Shown: positions 38,271 through 48,467, counted from the stretch's first letter. The stretch: 64,000 nucleotides of DNA from Dyadobacter endophyticus (GCF_014641595.1 NZ_BMIA01000001.1:2542426-2606425), one strand, 5' to 3'. Translations and numbers: made by a program. The notes: generated by a model from the letters alone, not told the origin.

Positions 38271-38287
38271 CTATACTATTCTATACT
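38271..38287. promoter_or_regulatory. Candidate GntR operator, distal copy
   Basis: An exact second copy of CTATACTATTCTATACT, 140 bp from the first. Two distant identical sites suggest looping or cooperative repression of PUL3. It lies just beyond the PUL4 terminator. Confidence 0.5.
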
Positions 38288-38291
38288 TTCA

Positions 38292-38338
38292 CAAAACAAA
38301 AAGAGACAAGCCCGCTCACGACGCAGACTTGTCTCTTT
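38292..38338 (-). terminator. Rho-independent terminator of PUL4
   Basis: Read leftward: stem AAAGAGACAAG / CTTGTCTCTTT (11 bp perfect, loop 17 nt) followed by a T-rich run TTTTGTTTTGT. It lies 32 bp after the stop codon of the last PUL4 gene. Confidence 0.8.
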
Positions 38339-38369
38339 CATTTTACGCGCCGTTACCGGCAGACGTACC

Positions 38370-40517
38370 CTATTCCACTACCAGCCAGGTGTAGCTCTCC
38401 GCAGGTATCTCCACTTTGTAATCTACCTCGTAGTTACGACCCACCTTGTAGGATTGCGCTACGCCTTCTTTTACCCGGATCTTCACCGATTGATCTTTGC
38501 CGGTGTAGTATAATGGCAATTTGATATTTCTGACCATTTTCTCGCTCGTTGGATTGTACAGCATCACCAATCCTTTCGCCGGCAACTCGGGGTTGACGTG
38601 CATAATGCCGTCCCAATCGCGGCCGTCGGCGCGGCGGAGGTGGATAACGTCGGAATTGAGGATGTCGCGGTACTTTTTATACCAGCTGATTACATTGCTC
38701 ACGGTCTTTTTTGTCTCGTCGGTATCGTACAGTCTTGGGCCGCGGTAGCATGCCTGCACACCAGCGCCATAGTACTGCATCATCAGTTGCTCGTAGGCAT
38801 CCAGGTGCTCCGACAGCGGTTCGAGCACCGCCTCCGGCCCGCCGCCCTGGTATTTGGTGAGCGGCACAAAACCCCATACCATCGACGGCGTTTCGTTCCA
38901 GGTCGCGTCGTAGATGTTTTGGCGGTTCAGGATTTTCTGCTGTTCGCGCGGGAGGGAAAAGTTCACCTCCCGGTAACCGAGGGCCACTTTGTTGGTGCCA
39001 TCGAGGAAATACCAATCTGGCGCATTCACGTAAATACCATTTTCGGCACACCAGTGATAGAGGCCTTTTTGCAGCGCCATCTGCTTCCATTGCGAGTCAA
39101 CCAGGCCCTCGTGGCCCGGATGTGACGTGGACGCACAAACGTCGCCCGGATAAGGCCCGTCGTTTTCAAAAATATCGAAACCCGTGTAGCTCATGAATTT
39201 TTTTAGCTTATCCAGGTAAGCCAGGCCCCATTTGCTCCCCATGCAGGGCGCGTTGCCGAAGAATGCGCCGCCGGTTTTACCCGTTTTTGGGTTAATGACG
39301 TCGTCCTCTTCGCTGATCTTCCGCGAGCTAAAAAGCGAATAGCTGCCGATCATGATCTTTTTACTGTGTGCATAGTCGGTCAGGTCCTTCCATTTTTTGA
39401 GGTTTTCGGGTGAAACATCCTCCATATTACAATGGCTTCCGAAGCTAAGGATCAGCGCTTCATAGCCCGTAGCCGCGCATTGGTCGATCGCCGTCCGTAC
39501 CTGCTCGTCGTTTTTGCTTACCAGGTGCATGAAAATCGGGTTGACCGTCGTCCAGGGCGCGATGGTCCGGTACATTTTACGAATGGCCATCCCTTTGCGT
39601 TCGCGGTCGTAGCTATCCATCAGCAATTCGTACGTACGGATTGATTCCAGCTTTTCGCCCGCTTTAAGGCGCGTTCCCATAGCTACCTTCGGATGAACTT
39701 CGAGCAAACAGGGCGTCTGGTAATCGTAATTAACCTGCGAGGTGTAGCTTTTATCCACCTTCCAATGCGTCGCCTGGTCGCTGAGCGGGTAACGCATGGC
39801 ATTGTTGAATGCGAAATTGTTTTCAATGTACAAACCATTGGGCTTAGCCATTTCTTCCGGCTTGCCTACTACCGCGCTTTCCTCTTCCGTCACGGCCAGG
39901 ATCTCGTTCACAACCTGATCGACCGTCATATCGTTCTTGCTTCTGTTTTCGATCGTCACCCATTTGGATACCAGCGGAATGCCGTCGAAGATCGCGTAAT
40001 GCACGTATACATCCACGCCCGCGAGCACGGGAAGCGACGAGCCGAAACGGAATGTTACCTCACTTCCGGTGGCATTTTTCTTGCTTCCTGCCCACATGGC
40101 GGTCTTCCATTTCAGGTAAGGCTCTATTTTCGAAATTTTCAGGTCGATGTAATGAAACGCACTGTCCGACACTTTCAGCTGATCGATCCACTGCGGCAGC
40201 AGGTACGCATTTTCTTTCTGCCCGTACAATCCGCCTACATTATAGGCGACGCCATTCACTACCACCCTCGCTTCGGGTTTCACCGCGCGGAGCAGTTGCT
40301 GGCCGTTGGTCAGGTTTTTGTATTCAATGCAAGCCAGGTCGGGTTTGAGCCGGAATGCCCTTTTCACCAGGCCATTGGACATGACGATATCGCCTGCTGA
40401 TTGATCGATACGCGCTTTGGCGATGGTGGGTTTGACAAGCCAGTCGCTGTCCCCGCCGGCCGTTTGTGCGCGGGAGGAAAAACTGAGGAGGCCAAGTGCT
40501 AAAAGAAAGTATTTCAT
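38370..40517 (-). CDS. Secreted clan GH-D-like glycoside hydrolase, family unassigned (PUL4)
   Basis: A 715-residue protein with signal peptide MKYFLLALGLLSFSSRAQ. Residues about 25-310 look like the N-terminal beta-supersandwich of GH36-like enzymes, and about 320-620 a TIM barrel (NPIFMHLVSKNDEQVRTAID, GYEALILSFGSHCN, KKIMIGSYSLFSSRKI). The likely nucleophile is Asp453 in FDIFENDGPYPGD, at the barrel strand where clan GH-D enzymes keep theirs. A C-terminal beta domain ends the chain. It is downstream of another GH36-like gene in the same operon, so both probably act on one glycan, possibly alpha-galactosides. I cannot assign a numbered family. Confidence 0.75.
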   Translation of the reverse strand: MKYFLLALGLLSFSSRAQTAGGDSDWLVKPTIAKARIDQSAGDIVMSNGLVKRAFRLKPDLACIEYKNLTNGQQLLRAVKPEARVVVNGVAYNVGGLYGQKENAYLLPQWIDQLKVSDSAFHYIDLKISKIEPYLKWKTAMWAGSKKNATGSEVTFRFGSSLPVLAGVDVYVHYAIFDGIPLVSKWVTIENRSKNDMTVDQVVNEILAVTEEESAVVGKPEEMAKPNGLYIENNFAFNNAMRYPLSDQATHWKVDKSYTSQVNYDYQTPCLLEVHPKVAMGTRLKAGEKLESIRTYELLMDSYDRERKGMAIRKMYRTIAPWTTVNPIFMHLVSKNDEQVRTAIDQCAATGYEALILSFGSHCNMEDVSPENLKKWKDLTDYAHSKKIMIGSYSLFSSRKISEEDDVINPKTGKTGGAFFGNAPCMGSKWGLAYLDKLKKFMSYTGFDIFENDGPYPGDVCASTSHPGHEGLVDSQWKQMALQKGLYHWCAENGIYVNAPDWYFLDGTNKVALGYREVNFSLPREQQKILNRQNIYDATWNETPSMVWGFVPLTKYQGGGPEAVLEPLSEHLDAYEQLMMQYYGAGVQACYRGPRLYDTDETKKTVSNVISWYKKYRDILNSDVIHLRRADGRDWDGIMHVNPELPAKGLVMLYNPTSEKMVRNIKLPLYYTGKDQSVKIRVKEGVAQSYKVGRNYEVDYKVEIPAESYTWLVVE

Positions 40518-40610
40518 AAAAGGTAATTGGGAATTGATTAAGGGCGGTTTAAAAGGTTACTGGTTGTGGCGTTTTCCTGCCATAGGTTCTTCCAAGGTTT
40601 TTCAAAAATA

Positions 40611-43214
40611 CTACTTCCCCTCGCAAAGTCGCACCGTTTCACGCCGGGTACTATTGGTAATGGGCCATAACAAATTCTTTTCGGCCGATTTTAAAGCAGA
40701 TGACGGCACCAGCCGCTCGGCGAGCAAATAGCTTTCAAATCCTCCCTTCCCGTCATAGGAAATGGTGATACGCTGGCCTTTATACGGTCGCAGATCGAAT
40801 GCCTGCATATTCCAGGCCCGCGCCTTTTCGCTGAGCATGCCCGCTCTGGCATAACCGGCAAATTGGTTGATGCCGGATTTCGAGCTCCTTCGCGGGGCTA
40901 CCGTCGCTCCGTTTATTTGAATCACCGGAAGCTCCGGATAGCCGATCAGCAGCAGGTCACAGCGGTTACCCGTGTCGGTAGGTACGGTCAGCGTGGTTTC
41001 CCTCTTACCGTTTGCTTTGCTTATATTGTTCCAAACGATCTTACCCGCAGGCTTGACAGATCGCATTGGTTTCCCTTTCCCGAATGAAAAAGCCATGGTC
41101 GCATAGCCCGGCAGCTCGATCACTATCTTGCCGCCTGATTGGAACGCAGCAGGGTAAGCATCCTGATACGGGAACAGCACGGTTGCAGCATAGTTTTCTC
41201 CCTTTTTCTTGTAAAAACCCGTGCTTTCATCGAAAGGAATAATCAGTTTCTGTGTTTCCGCGCTGGGGTTACGGGCCACAAGAATGCCGTTTTGGTCATG
41301 CCAGCCTATATAGCCATAGGCCTGGCCTTCGTCGGGCCTGCCTCCCACGTACACCGTATTGTTGAGCGTTTCCCGGTTTTCCTTTGCCCAGCTATCTACG
41401 GTACAAAGCGCTTTCCATTCGTCGGGTTTTAGGGCGGAGGGCGTAATGTACCATTCTTTCAGCAGCGTACCCCGGCCGTAATGCATCAGCACGTGTTCCA
41501 GCCAGTCCTGCAAATCATCCTCCTTGCTTTCCATTCTGCCGTCGGAACTTTTGATGATCCCGTGGGTCATGAGGCGCGAGATGGGTACCAGCGGGCGGTC
41601 GGCGGCATTGCCCCACATGCGCCAGATGTACGTATCGCGGTCGGTGGAGGCCATGGCACGCGTTGAGATTTCCGGCCAGTTCCCATTGGTACCGTCGTCA
41701 CCGGCGAGCATCCACAGGTAGTCACCGTACATCAGCCACCAGGGCGAAAACCAGACCCAGTTGGTGAGGTTTTGTAAAATATCCGGTTTTACTTTCCGTG
41801 TTGCCAGCAGTACTTCGATGGCCGCATCCAGGTTCGCTTCGTGCCCGTGCCTGTCGGTAGCCGGGTGCCCGTTCCCCTCGCCCGTGTCGCTCAGCTCGTT
41901 GAAATCGTGTTTATAGTAAACCGTCCCTGTTTCTCTCACGATATGTTGCACCTGCCGCAGCAGTTCGCGTTTGTAGGCCGGCGCCGACAGGCTGTAATAT
42001 CGCCTGAATTGTTTAAAGTACGGGTTAGGAATAGCCTCACGGTAGCCGTTTTGCACTCCCCAGTCGATGTCATTGGTATAGCCGTTCAACGAAAGCCAGA
42101 ATCCAAAGTCAACACCTTCCTTTTTGAGGTTGCCGGCGAGCTTTTTGACGTCCGCCCAGCCATTGGGGAAAAATTTTGGCAAAGGCTGCCAAACCGATTT
42201 TCTGTCTTGCCAGCCATCGTCGATTACCATGGCGTCGAGTTTCACGCCGTAGGGTTCCGTAGCGGTGCGGAATTCTTTATAAATATCGACCAACGCATTC
42301 CCGCTCAGGTCTTTCGCCCGTGGTTCGAACCAGTTGTTATAATGCAAAAACGACCGCGGTGCTTTCCATACCGTAGCCAGGTATTGTATGAATGCTTGAT
42401 GGATCGACGAACCTGCCTGCGCAAATCCGAACACCGCTGTCTTGCTTTTGATACTGAAACGGACCGAGTCGGCGGTAGCGGCGTAACCCGGAAAATGCAT
42501 CAGCCTGATCAAACCTGCCTTTCCGGCGGGCTCGATATCCCTTCCTTCAAGGTCGATGAAGCTGTAATTGCCTACTTTCTCATAATGCCTTGCATAATCG
42601 GCAGGCGTGTTGCCGTTGGTATGGCGGCTGTACCCGGCCGGATATTCGAGACCGGCAAACCATTTGTTGTCGATAAAAACAGGTTCTCCCCGCCCGCCCC
42701 CGGTGGCTGGCTTACTCACTTCGAAGCGCTCCACTTCCAGGCGATCGACCGCGGCCGGATGGCCGGACCCCGGCGATCCGGTCGCGGGATCGCCGGCCGC
42801 GGTACCCGCATAATCCAGTGCGAGGGCTTTACGGATATGCCGCTGGCCTTTAACTGTAAAATAGGTAATGAGCAGCTTTTCGGGCACGCCCGACTTGCCC
42901 GCTATCGCCGGTTTGGGCCGGTAAGCGATTCTGACAAAACTGGTATCAGCCGAATGCGAACTGACCGGCAGGCTGTCGGCAACGAAATCGCCTACTGTGA
43001 AGCCCTTCTCTGCTTGCATGGGCAGGATGTGAAACTCGTCGCTCCGGGTAGTCAATGCAGTTTTGCCGGAAGCGTCCGCAAACCGGACCGTTCGCCATAC
43101 CTGCCCGTCATAAGACAACACACGCTGGATCTGGTCATTTCGGATAACCAGCTCCTGCGCGAACGATGTTGTGGTAAAGCAAACGAGTATTCCTGCGAGA
43201 ATGCCTCTCTTCAT
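40611..43214 (-). CDS. GH36/GH27-like alpha-galactosidase family protein (PUL4)
   Basis: An 867-residue secreted enzyme (signal MKRGILAGILVCFTTTSFAQ). The N-terminal beta-supersandwich (to about 275) precedes a TIM barrel with the clan GH-D pattern: FLHYNNWFEPRAKD, LDAMVIDDGWQDRKSVWQP, VDFGFWLSLNG and the nucleophile Asp437 in VYYKHDFNEL. WFSPWWLMYGDYLWML and RMWGNAADRPLVPISRLM follow, then C-terminal beta domains. Clan GH-D nucleophile motifs usually read K-x-D, as here (KHD). Alpha-galactosidase is the nearest known activity, but the extra C-terminal part and size allow other alpha-linked substrates. It starts the enzyme part of the PUL4 operon after SusD4. Confidence 0.83.
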   Translation of the reverse strand: MKRGILAGILVCFTTTSFAQELVIRNDQIQRVLSYDGQVWRTVRFADASGKTALTTRSDEFHILPMQAEKGFTVGDFVADSLPVSSHSADTSFVRIAYRPKPAIAGKSGVPEKLLITYFTVKGQRHIRKALALDYAGTAAGDPATGSPGSGHPAAVDRLEVERFEVSKPATGGGRGEPVFIDNKWFAGLEYPAGYSRHTNGNTPADYARHYEKVGNYSFIDLEGRDIEPAGKAGLIRLMHFPGYAATADSVRFSIKSKTAVFGFAQAGSSIHQAFIQYLATVWKAPRSFLHYNNWFEPRAKDLSGNALVDIYKEFRTATEPYGVKLDAMVIDDGWQDRKSVWQPLPKFFPNGWADVKKLAGNLKKEGVDFGFWLSLNGYTNDIDWGVQNGYREAIPNPYFKQFRRYYSLSAPAYKRELLRQVQHIVRETGTVYYKHDFNELSDTGEGNGHPATDRHGHEANLDAAIEVLLATRKVKPDILQNLTNWVWFSPWWLMYGDYLWMLAGDDGTNGNWPEISTRAMASTDRDTYIWRMWGNAADRPLVPISRLMTHGIIKSSDGRMESKEDDLQDWLEHVLMHYGRGTLLKEWYITPSALKPDEWKALCTVDSWAKENRETLNNTVYVGGRPDEGQAYGYIGWHDQNGILVARNPSAETQKLIIPFDESTGFYKKKGENYAATVLFPYQDAYPAAFQSGGKIVIELPGYATMAFSFGKGKPMRSVKPAGKIVWNNISKANGKRETTLTVPTDTGNRCDLLLIGYPELPVIQINGATVAPRRSSKSGINQFAGYARAGMLSEKARAWNMQAFDLRPYKGQRITISYDGKGGFESYLLAERLVPSSALKSAEKNLLWPITNSTRRETVRLCEGK

Positions 43215-43288
43215 GGGTTTAGGAAAATTTGGTAAAAGAAATAAGGTGTCCCGTTACGCAGCTTGCATTCCGGGACACCGGTTTCATC

Positions 43289-44989
43289 TTACATCCCTTC
43301 CAGCGGGTCGAAAGTGCCGTCGCCCCAGCCTTTGGTTTGTTTCAGATTAGCATTTCCCTGAATGGTAGCCGTGCTTAGCGGCAGGAAATACATGTTTTCA
43401 TTGTAAACCATCGGCGCATTGTCGCGGTCATAAAGCGTATAGGTAAAACCGCCCGGCTTCGAAGCATCGGTGTTCAGGATCATCGCATGACGTTTGTCTT
43501 TGCCCGTCATTTTCAGGTGCATCAGCCGCCATCTGCGCAAATCCCACAACCTTTTCTGCTCGAATGCAAACTCGATGTACCGTTCGTCCTGGATAGCCTG
43601 CCGCATTTCCGATTGGCCCATGGAAGGGCTCAGCCCGTACAGCTTGCCTGCCAAAGATGCATCCCCAGGCGTCGTTTCATTGATGCCCGCGCGCTTGCGG
43701 ATCTGTTTGAGCACGTCAAATGCCTCCGGCAGCTTGTTGAGTTCCATCGCCGCTTCGGCATAGTTCATCAGCACTTCGGCGTAGCGCATATCGATGTAAT
43801 CCGTTCCGGAGATTTGCGAATTGGTAATGTCCAACGACTCGTCCACCGCCTTTCTTGAATAATAGCCGGTGAGGCTGCCATTCTGCTTGCCGTAGGAATA
43901 ACCGTTGCCGGAAGCGTCGGCATTCAGCTCCATGGTTTTGCCAAGATAAGAAGCGCCATTGTACACGACTGTGGTGTAGAACCGGTTATCCCTGTTCTGC
44001 CAGCTTTTGGTCACATCGCCTGCATATTGAGGATCGTTCCAGGCGGTCTTTTTACCGCTCTTCAATGGGAACGCGTCCACCATTTCCTGCGTTGGGTGGC
44101 AGCCACCGGTTGCATTCGCCGTAAAGTCTATCGGCCGCACGGCCGCGTCGCGGCTCTGCGTGCGCCCGGCGGGGTTCAGGAAGCGGATCGCGAAGATTAC
44201 TTCCTTATTCATCTCAGCCAGGAACAATGCCGCATTGCTGTAAGTATCCACCAGCCCGACTCCTTTGGAAGAAAGGTAAGTGATGGCCTCCTTATTAGCG
44301 TCGTAAGCCGCCTGCCAGTGCGCCGCGTTATTGGTAGGGTTGAACTGCGGACTGGCACGGAAAAGCAGCACGCGTCCTTTCATCGCCAGCGCTGCGCCTT
44401 TGGTAACGCGCCCCAGGTCTGCGGCCGGATACGATTCCGGCAATTCGCCTGCCGCAGTATTCAGTTCGGAAATCACAAAATCGAAACATTGCTTCGTCGA
44501 GCTACGCGGCACGAGCAGGTCGTCTTCGCGCTCCTGTGCGGTAATTACCAGCGGAACGCCGCCGTAGCGCTTGATCATTTCGAAATAAACGAATGCCCGG
44601 ATAAACCGTACCTGCCCTTTCAGCGTCGTTTTGACGGCCTGGTCAATGGTGCTGGACGGTTTGTCGATCTCCCGCAGGAACAGGTTCATTTTGCGAATAT
44701 CGGCATAAGGCCAGTAAGCCGGCCCTCCGTTATCGATGGTGGTGGTACCCGAAATCCAGATACTGCCCCGGGAGGCTTCGTCCGTCGCATCGGCAACGGC
44801 CACATCCCAGGAGGGCACCGACAGGTAAACATTGTTCACAAATGCCGTCGCCAGCGCGGGGTCCGTCCACACGTCCCGTTCGGTAATAGCCGACAGGTTC
44901 TTTTTGTCCAGCACATCCTCACAGGAAATCAGTCCGAGGGAGCTCGCCAGCATAACAGCGCACAGGTATTGATATGTTCTCTTTCTCAT
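43289..44989 (-). CDS. SusD/RagB family outer-membrane lipoprotein (PUL4)
   Basis: A 566-residue lipoprotein, signal ending LASSLGLISC (Cys23). The body includes VRFIRAFVYFEMIKRYGGVP and the C-terminal hallmark IQDERYIEFAFEQKRLWDLRRW, ending LPLSTATIQGNANLKQTKGWG. The mature N-terminus (EDVLDKKNLSAITERDVWTD) resembles that of SusD3. It is 46 bp after SusC4 and presents the PUL4 glycan to it. Confidence 0.95.
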   Translation of the reverse strand: MRKRTYQYLCAVMLASSLGLISCEDVLDKKNLSAITERDVWTDPALATAFVNNVYLSVPSWDVAVADATDEASRGSIWISGTTTIDNGGPAYWPYADIRKMNLFLREIDKPSSTIDQAVKTTLKGQVRFIRAFVYFEMIKRYGGVPLVITAQEREDDLLVPRSSTKQCFDFVISELNTAAGELPESYPAADLGRVTKGAALAMKGRVLLFRASPQFNPTNNAAHWQAAYDANKEAITYLSSKGVGLVDTYSNAALFLAEMNKEVIFAIRFLNPAGRTQSRDAAVRPIDFTANATGGCHPTQEMVDAFPLKSGKKTAWNDPQYAGDVTKSWQNRDNRFYTTVVYNGASYLGKTMELNADASGNGYSYGKQNGSLTGYYSRKAVDESLDITNSQISGTDYIDMRYAEVLMNYAEAAMELNKLPEAFDVLKQIRKRAGINETTPGDASLAGKLYGLSPSMGQSEMRQAIQDERYIEFAFEQKRLWDLRRWRLMHLKMTGKDKRHAMILNTDASKPGGFTYTLYDRDNAPMVYNENMYFLPLSTATIQGNANLKQTKGWGDGTFDPLEGM

Positions 44990-45035
44990 TTTTGTCTAAT
45001 TCTTTGATCAACTGAAACATTGTTACCCGTCCCGC

Positions 45036-48000
45036 TCAAAACCTGAGGGACAATCCCGCATTGTAGCTTTTCATGATCGGGTACTGGTATACGCCGAACG
45101 GACCTTCGATGGCTTCCGGATCGGAGACCTTGATTTTATCGAAGGTCAGTAAGTTAGCACCGGATACATATATACGTAACGCCCCGATACCCAGCTTGTT
45201 GGTCAAAGCCTTCGGCAATGAGTAGCCGAGCTCGACGTTTTTCAAACGAATGTAGTTGCCGTTCATAAGCCAGAATGAGGAAGAAACCCGGCTCGCTCCG
45301 TAACTGCTCGCACCGATACCTCCTACACGCGGGTATTTGGCGTCGGGATTTTCCGGTGACCAGGAATCCGTCCATATTTTCAATATCGCCTGCTCGTCCC
45401 AAAGGTCGCTGCGGTTCGGAAATACGAGCTTGCGGTTGGCAACGCCCTGTAACAGCACATTCAGGTCAAAGCCTTTCCAGCGCCCGCCGGTAGTGATGCC
45501 GTACATGATTTCCGCCGCCGTGCCCTGTTTCGATAGCACGACCATATCTTTCGAATCGATTGTACCGTCACCATTCTGGTCTTTCAGGATCACGTCCCCA
45601 AGCGACCATTCGTAGGTGCCCCATTTGGGCAGGTTTTCCAGGTCGGCCTGGGTGCGGGCTATGCCGGCTGCTTCATAACCGGACAAATAACCCATCGGAC
45701 GTCCTGTCGGGATTTGATAATCGAACGCGCCGGCTGCGTAATCCTGCTGCTTTACTTTGTTTCTTGCAAAACTGAAATTACCGCCCAGGAAATACTGTAA
45801 GCCGTTTTTCAGGGTGTGGTCATGTCGCGCAACAATTTCGATGCCCTGGTTGCTCACGATGCCATAATTTTCTTTGGGGAGCGTCGCCCCGAAAGTATTG
45901 GGTATTGAAATCACCCTCGCCCCAAGAATATCGTAGGTATACTTTCTGAAATAATCCAGTTCAAAACTCAGCAATCCTCTCCACAGCGACCCTTCGAGAC
46001 CGATGTCGGTAATTCGCGTTTTTTCCCAGGTAATGTTGTAGTTCGGCAATGCACCCGGAGCAATACCGGAAGTGGCCGAACCGAACACCGCACCGCTCGC
46101 AACGGAAAAGACGCTCTGGTAACCATACTCGGCCACATTTGCCCCACCATCATTCCCTAGCAAACCGTACGAGGCGCGCAGTTTCAGGTTGTCGATGTTT
46201 TTGAAATTGTTTTTAACAAACGATTCCTCCGACAAGCGCCAGCCTGCCGACACCGAAGGAAAGAAGCCCCAGCGGCCTTCCGGCGCAAATTTCAGGGAAG
46301 CATCCGACCGAAAGTTTGCTTCGAAGAGGTATTTCTCATTGTAAGAGTAAGTCACACGCCCAATGTAGCCCAACCTGCCGGTTTCGGAAGCGCTGCCGGT
46401 GGCGCTCTGGTTTTCGCTGGCGGCATTGCCGATAAATAGCTGCTCGATGGTGGGCGTCAGCAGCTTGTTCCGGCTGCCATAGAGGTAGTTCCCGGTGCCT
46501 TCCGCCTGCTCGTACATTCCCATGATGGTCAGGAAATGCTTTTCGTTGAATGTCTTTTCGTATTGCAATCCCGCGTTGAGCTGATAGGAATTAGCCTCGC
46601 TGAAAGACGCGTATGCGTTGTTCTCCCAGTCGCCCAGCAGCAGGCTGTTGGTTACTTCGTCCGTCAACAGGTGGTTGTGCCCGCCTGTGGTTTTGAATTC
46701 AGAAACCGGGTATTTTTTACGGACGGTCTTGTCGTAATCGTAGTATTTGCGGTAGTTGAAAGAGACGTTCGCTTTCAGACCGTCGACGTGCGGAATGGCA
46801 TAATCCAGTTTCAGTATCCCATTGAATGTGTTTTTCCTAATGCTTCTGAAACCGGCGTTGTCGATCAGGCCGATGGGGTTCCACTGCTGGAATGCGCGGA
46901 CATACTTATCCCCTATTTTCCAGGGCATGAACGATGGTTTGTTGAGCAGCCCGCGGTAAAGATCGTACATCCGGTCGTCGTCCCCGCCGTCGTACGGCCA
47001 GTACGGCCTGTCGCGTTTTTGGAGGCTGGCGTCTACCATCAATGCCATATTGAGGCCTTTCGCTATTTTGGCATCCACATTGGACCGTAGGTTAAAACGG
47101 TCGTATTTCAGGTTTTTGAACCCGCCATCCTGATAGTTATAGCCCAGACTGGAAAAGTACTTCACCTTTTCGCTCCCGCCCGACACGCTCAGGTTGTGCT
47201 GAGTGAAAACCGGGTTCTGCCAGGCGCCTTTAAACCAGTCGTAGTTGACGTTGTTGTTCCGGAAATAATCGATTTCATCCTGCGTATAATACGAAGGGTC
47301 GGTAATAGGCCTGTTGTTGAACCGGGCCACATTGTTGCGGTACAATGCATGTTCATACGCATTCATACGCTCGGGGACTTTGCTGGGAGACTCCTTGCCC
47401 ACGTATGCGCTGTACGTGAAAGTAGGCGCGTCCGCGGTGCCCCGTTTGGTGGTCACGAGGATCACCCCATTGGCCGAGCGGGCCCCGTAAACGGCGGCCG
47501 AGGTCGCATCCTTCAATACCGAAATATTGTCTATTTCAGTCGTGCTGAACGCCTCGAAGTCGCCGGCGGTGCGGACTATCCCGTCGATTACATAAATAGG
47601 ATCTGTTGAATTGAACGTGCTTTTACCCCTGATGATCAGCGTACTCCCAGATCCCGGCGCGCCGCTTTTCTGCGTTGCGAACAAGCCTGCTATGCGCCCC
47701 GCCAACGCATTGGTAATGTTCGCGGTGGGTACGTTTTTGATGGCGTCGGCAGACACCGTGCTTACTGCTCCTGTCATGGAAATCTTCTTCTGGGTACCAT
47801 ATCCCACGACGACCACCTCGTTCAGCGCGCTGGCCAACGGTTCCAGTTTAATATCCAGATAAGTCCTGCCTCCGATGGGCACTTCTTCGGATACAAATCC
47901 CACAAAACTGAACACCAGAATGCCGTCGCCGCCGGGCACGTCGAAGGAAAACTCGCCTTCCGCATTGGTGAGCGTGCCGGTGGTGGTGCCTTTGAGCAGG

Positions 48001-48467
48001 ATGCTGACGCCCGCAAGCGGCACGCCGATCTCGTCGACTACCTTTCCCTTAACCGGCGCCATGTTGATCATCTGCGCCTCGTTCACTTCCACTTTCACGG
48101 GCGTGGGCGCTGCGGGAATGCGCGAGAGAATAATGTGCTTCCCGCTCAGCTCGTACCGGATGTTCATTGGCTGAAAAAGTTTGTCGAGCAGGTAACCCAG
48201 CGGCGCGTTGGTCACTTTGAGCGTAACCACATGCTGCGACTGGCCAATCTGGGGCGTGTAGGAGAACCGCACGTCAGCGATCCTTTCCAGTTCTTTCAGT
48301 GCAGGTCTGAGTTTTACCTCTGTCAGGTTCAGGCTGACCCGACGACTCAACAGTTCCTGTGCTGACAGATCGTTAGCCCAGGAAACCCCCATAAACACAA
48401 ACGCCAGTAACGCCTGAACCAACGATATTTTCATACATTGGAATAGTAAATGTCTTGCTTGTTTCAT
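45036..48467 (-). CDS. SusC/RagA family TonB-linked transporter with STN signalling domain (PUL4)
   Basis: A 1143-residue transporter. Unlike the other three SusC proteins here, it carries an N-terminal STN domain (about 45-115: LNLTEVKLRPALKELERIAD ... IRYELSGKHIILSR) before the regulatory-like domain (VKGKVVDEIGVPLAGVSILL), EVVVVGYGTQKKISMTGA, the plug (VLKDATSAAVYGARSANG) and the barrel ending YNAGLSLRF. STN domains contact a FecR anti-sigma factor, and the two genes upstream are exactly FecR and an ECF sigma factor. So glycan capture by this transporter should trigger transcription of PUL4. The STN domain is the key evidence for this mode. Confidence 0.95.
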   Translation of the reverse strand: MKQARHLLFQCMKISLVQALLAFVFMGVSWANDLSAQELLSRRVSLNLTEVKLRPALKELERIADVRFSYTPQIGQSQHVVTLKVTNAPLGYLLDKLFQPMNIRYELSGKHIILSRIPAAPTPVKVEVNEAQMINMAPVKGKVVDEIGVPLAGVSILLKGTTTGTLTNAEGEFSFDVPGGDGILVFSFVGFVSEEVPIGGRTYLDIKLEPLASALNEVVVVGYGTQKKISMTGAVSTVSADAIKNVPTANITNALAGRIAGLFATQKSGAPGSGSTLIIRGKSTFNSTDPIYVIDGIVRTAGDFEAFSTTEIDNISVLKDATSAAVYGARSANGVILVTTKRGTADAPTFTYSAYVGKESPSKVPERMNAYEHALYRNNVARFNNRPITDPSYYTQDEIDYFRNNNVNYDWFKGAWQNPVFTQHNLSVSGGSEKVKYFSSLGYNYQDGGFKNLKYDRFNLRSNVDAKIAKGLNMALMVDASLQKRDRPYWPYDGGDDDRMYDLYRGLLNKPSFMPWKIGDKYVRAFQQWNPIGLIDNAGFRSIRKNTFNGILKLDYAIPHVDGLKANVSFNYRKYYDYDKTVRKKYPVSEFKTTGGHNHLLTDEVTNSLLLGDWENNAYASFSEANSYQLNAGLQYEKTFNEKHFLTIMGMYEQAEGTGNYLYGSRNKLLTPTIEQLFIGNAASENQSATGSASETGRLGYIGRVTYSYNEKYLFEANFRSDASLKFAPEGRWGFFPSVSAGWRLSEESFVKNNFKNIDNLKLRASYGLLGNDGGANVAEYGYQSVFSVASGAVFGSATSGIAPGALPNYNITWEKTRITDIGLEGSLWRGLLSFELDYFRKYTYDILGARVISIPNTFGATLPKENYGIVSNQGIEIVARHDHTLKNGLQYFLGGNFSFARNKVKQQDYAAGAFDYQIPTGRPMGYLSGYEAAGIARTQADLENLPKWGTYEWSLGDVILKDQNGDGTIDSKDMVVLSKQGTAAEIMYGITTGGRWKGFDLNVLLQGVANRKLVFPNRSDLWDEQAILKIWTDSWSPENPDAKYPRVGGIGASSYGASRVSSSFWLMNGNYIRLKNVELGYSLPKALTNKLGIGALRIYVSGANLLTFDKIKVSDPEAIEGPFGVYQYPIMKSYNAGLSLRF

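Larger units (their letters stand above)
38018..38369. other. 352-bp intergenic regulatory region between PUL4 terminator and PUL3 SusC
   Basis: This AT-rich stretch has no credible gene. It holds the PUL4 terminator at its right end, two copies of the candidate GntR box, and the 5' leader of SusC3. No convincing TTG-N19-TAnnTTTG promoter was found; the nearest -7-like string is TATGGTTG read leftward at 38089-38082, with one mismatch. Confidence 0.7.

Noticed and set aside
41841..43235. 464-codon plus-strand frame over the GH36-like gene
   Set aside because: Antisense shadow of a gene with clear catalytic motifs.
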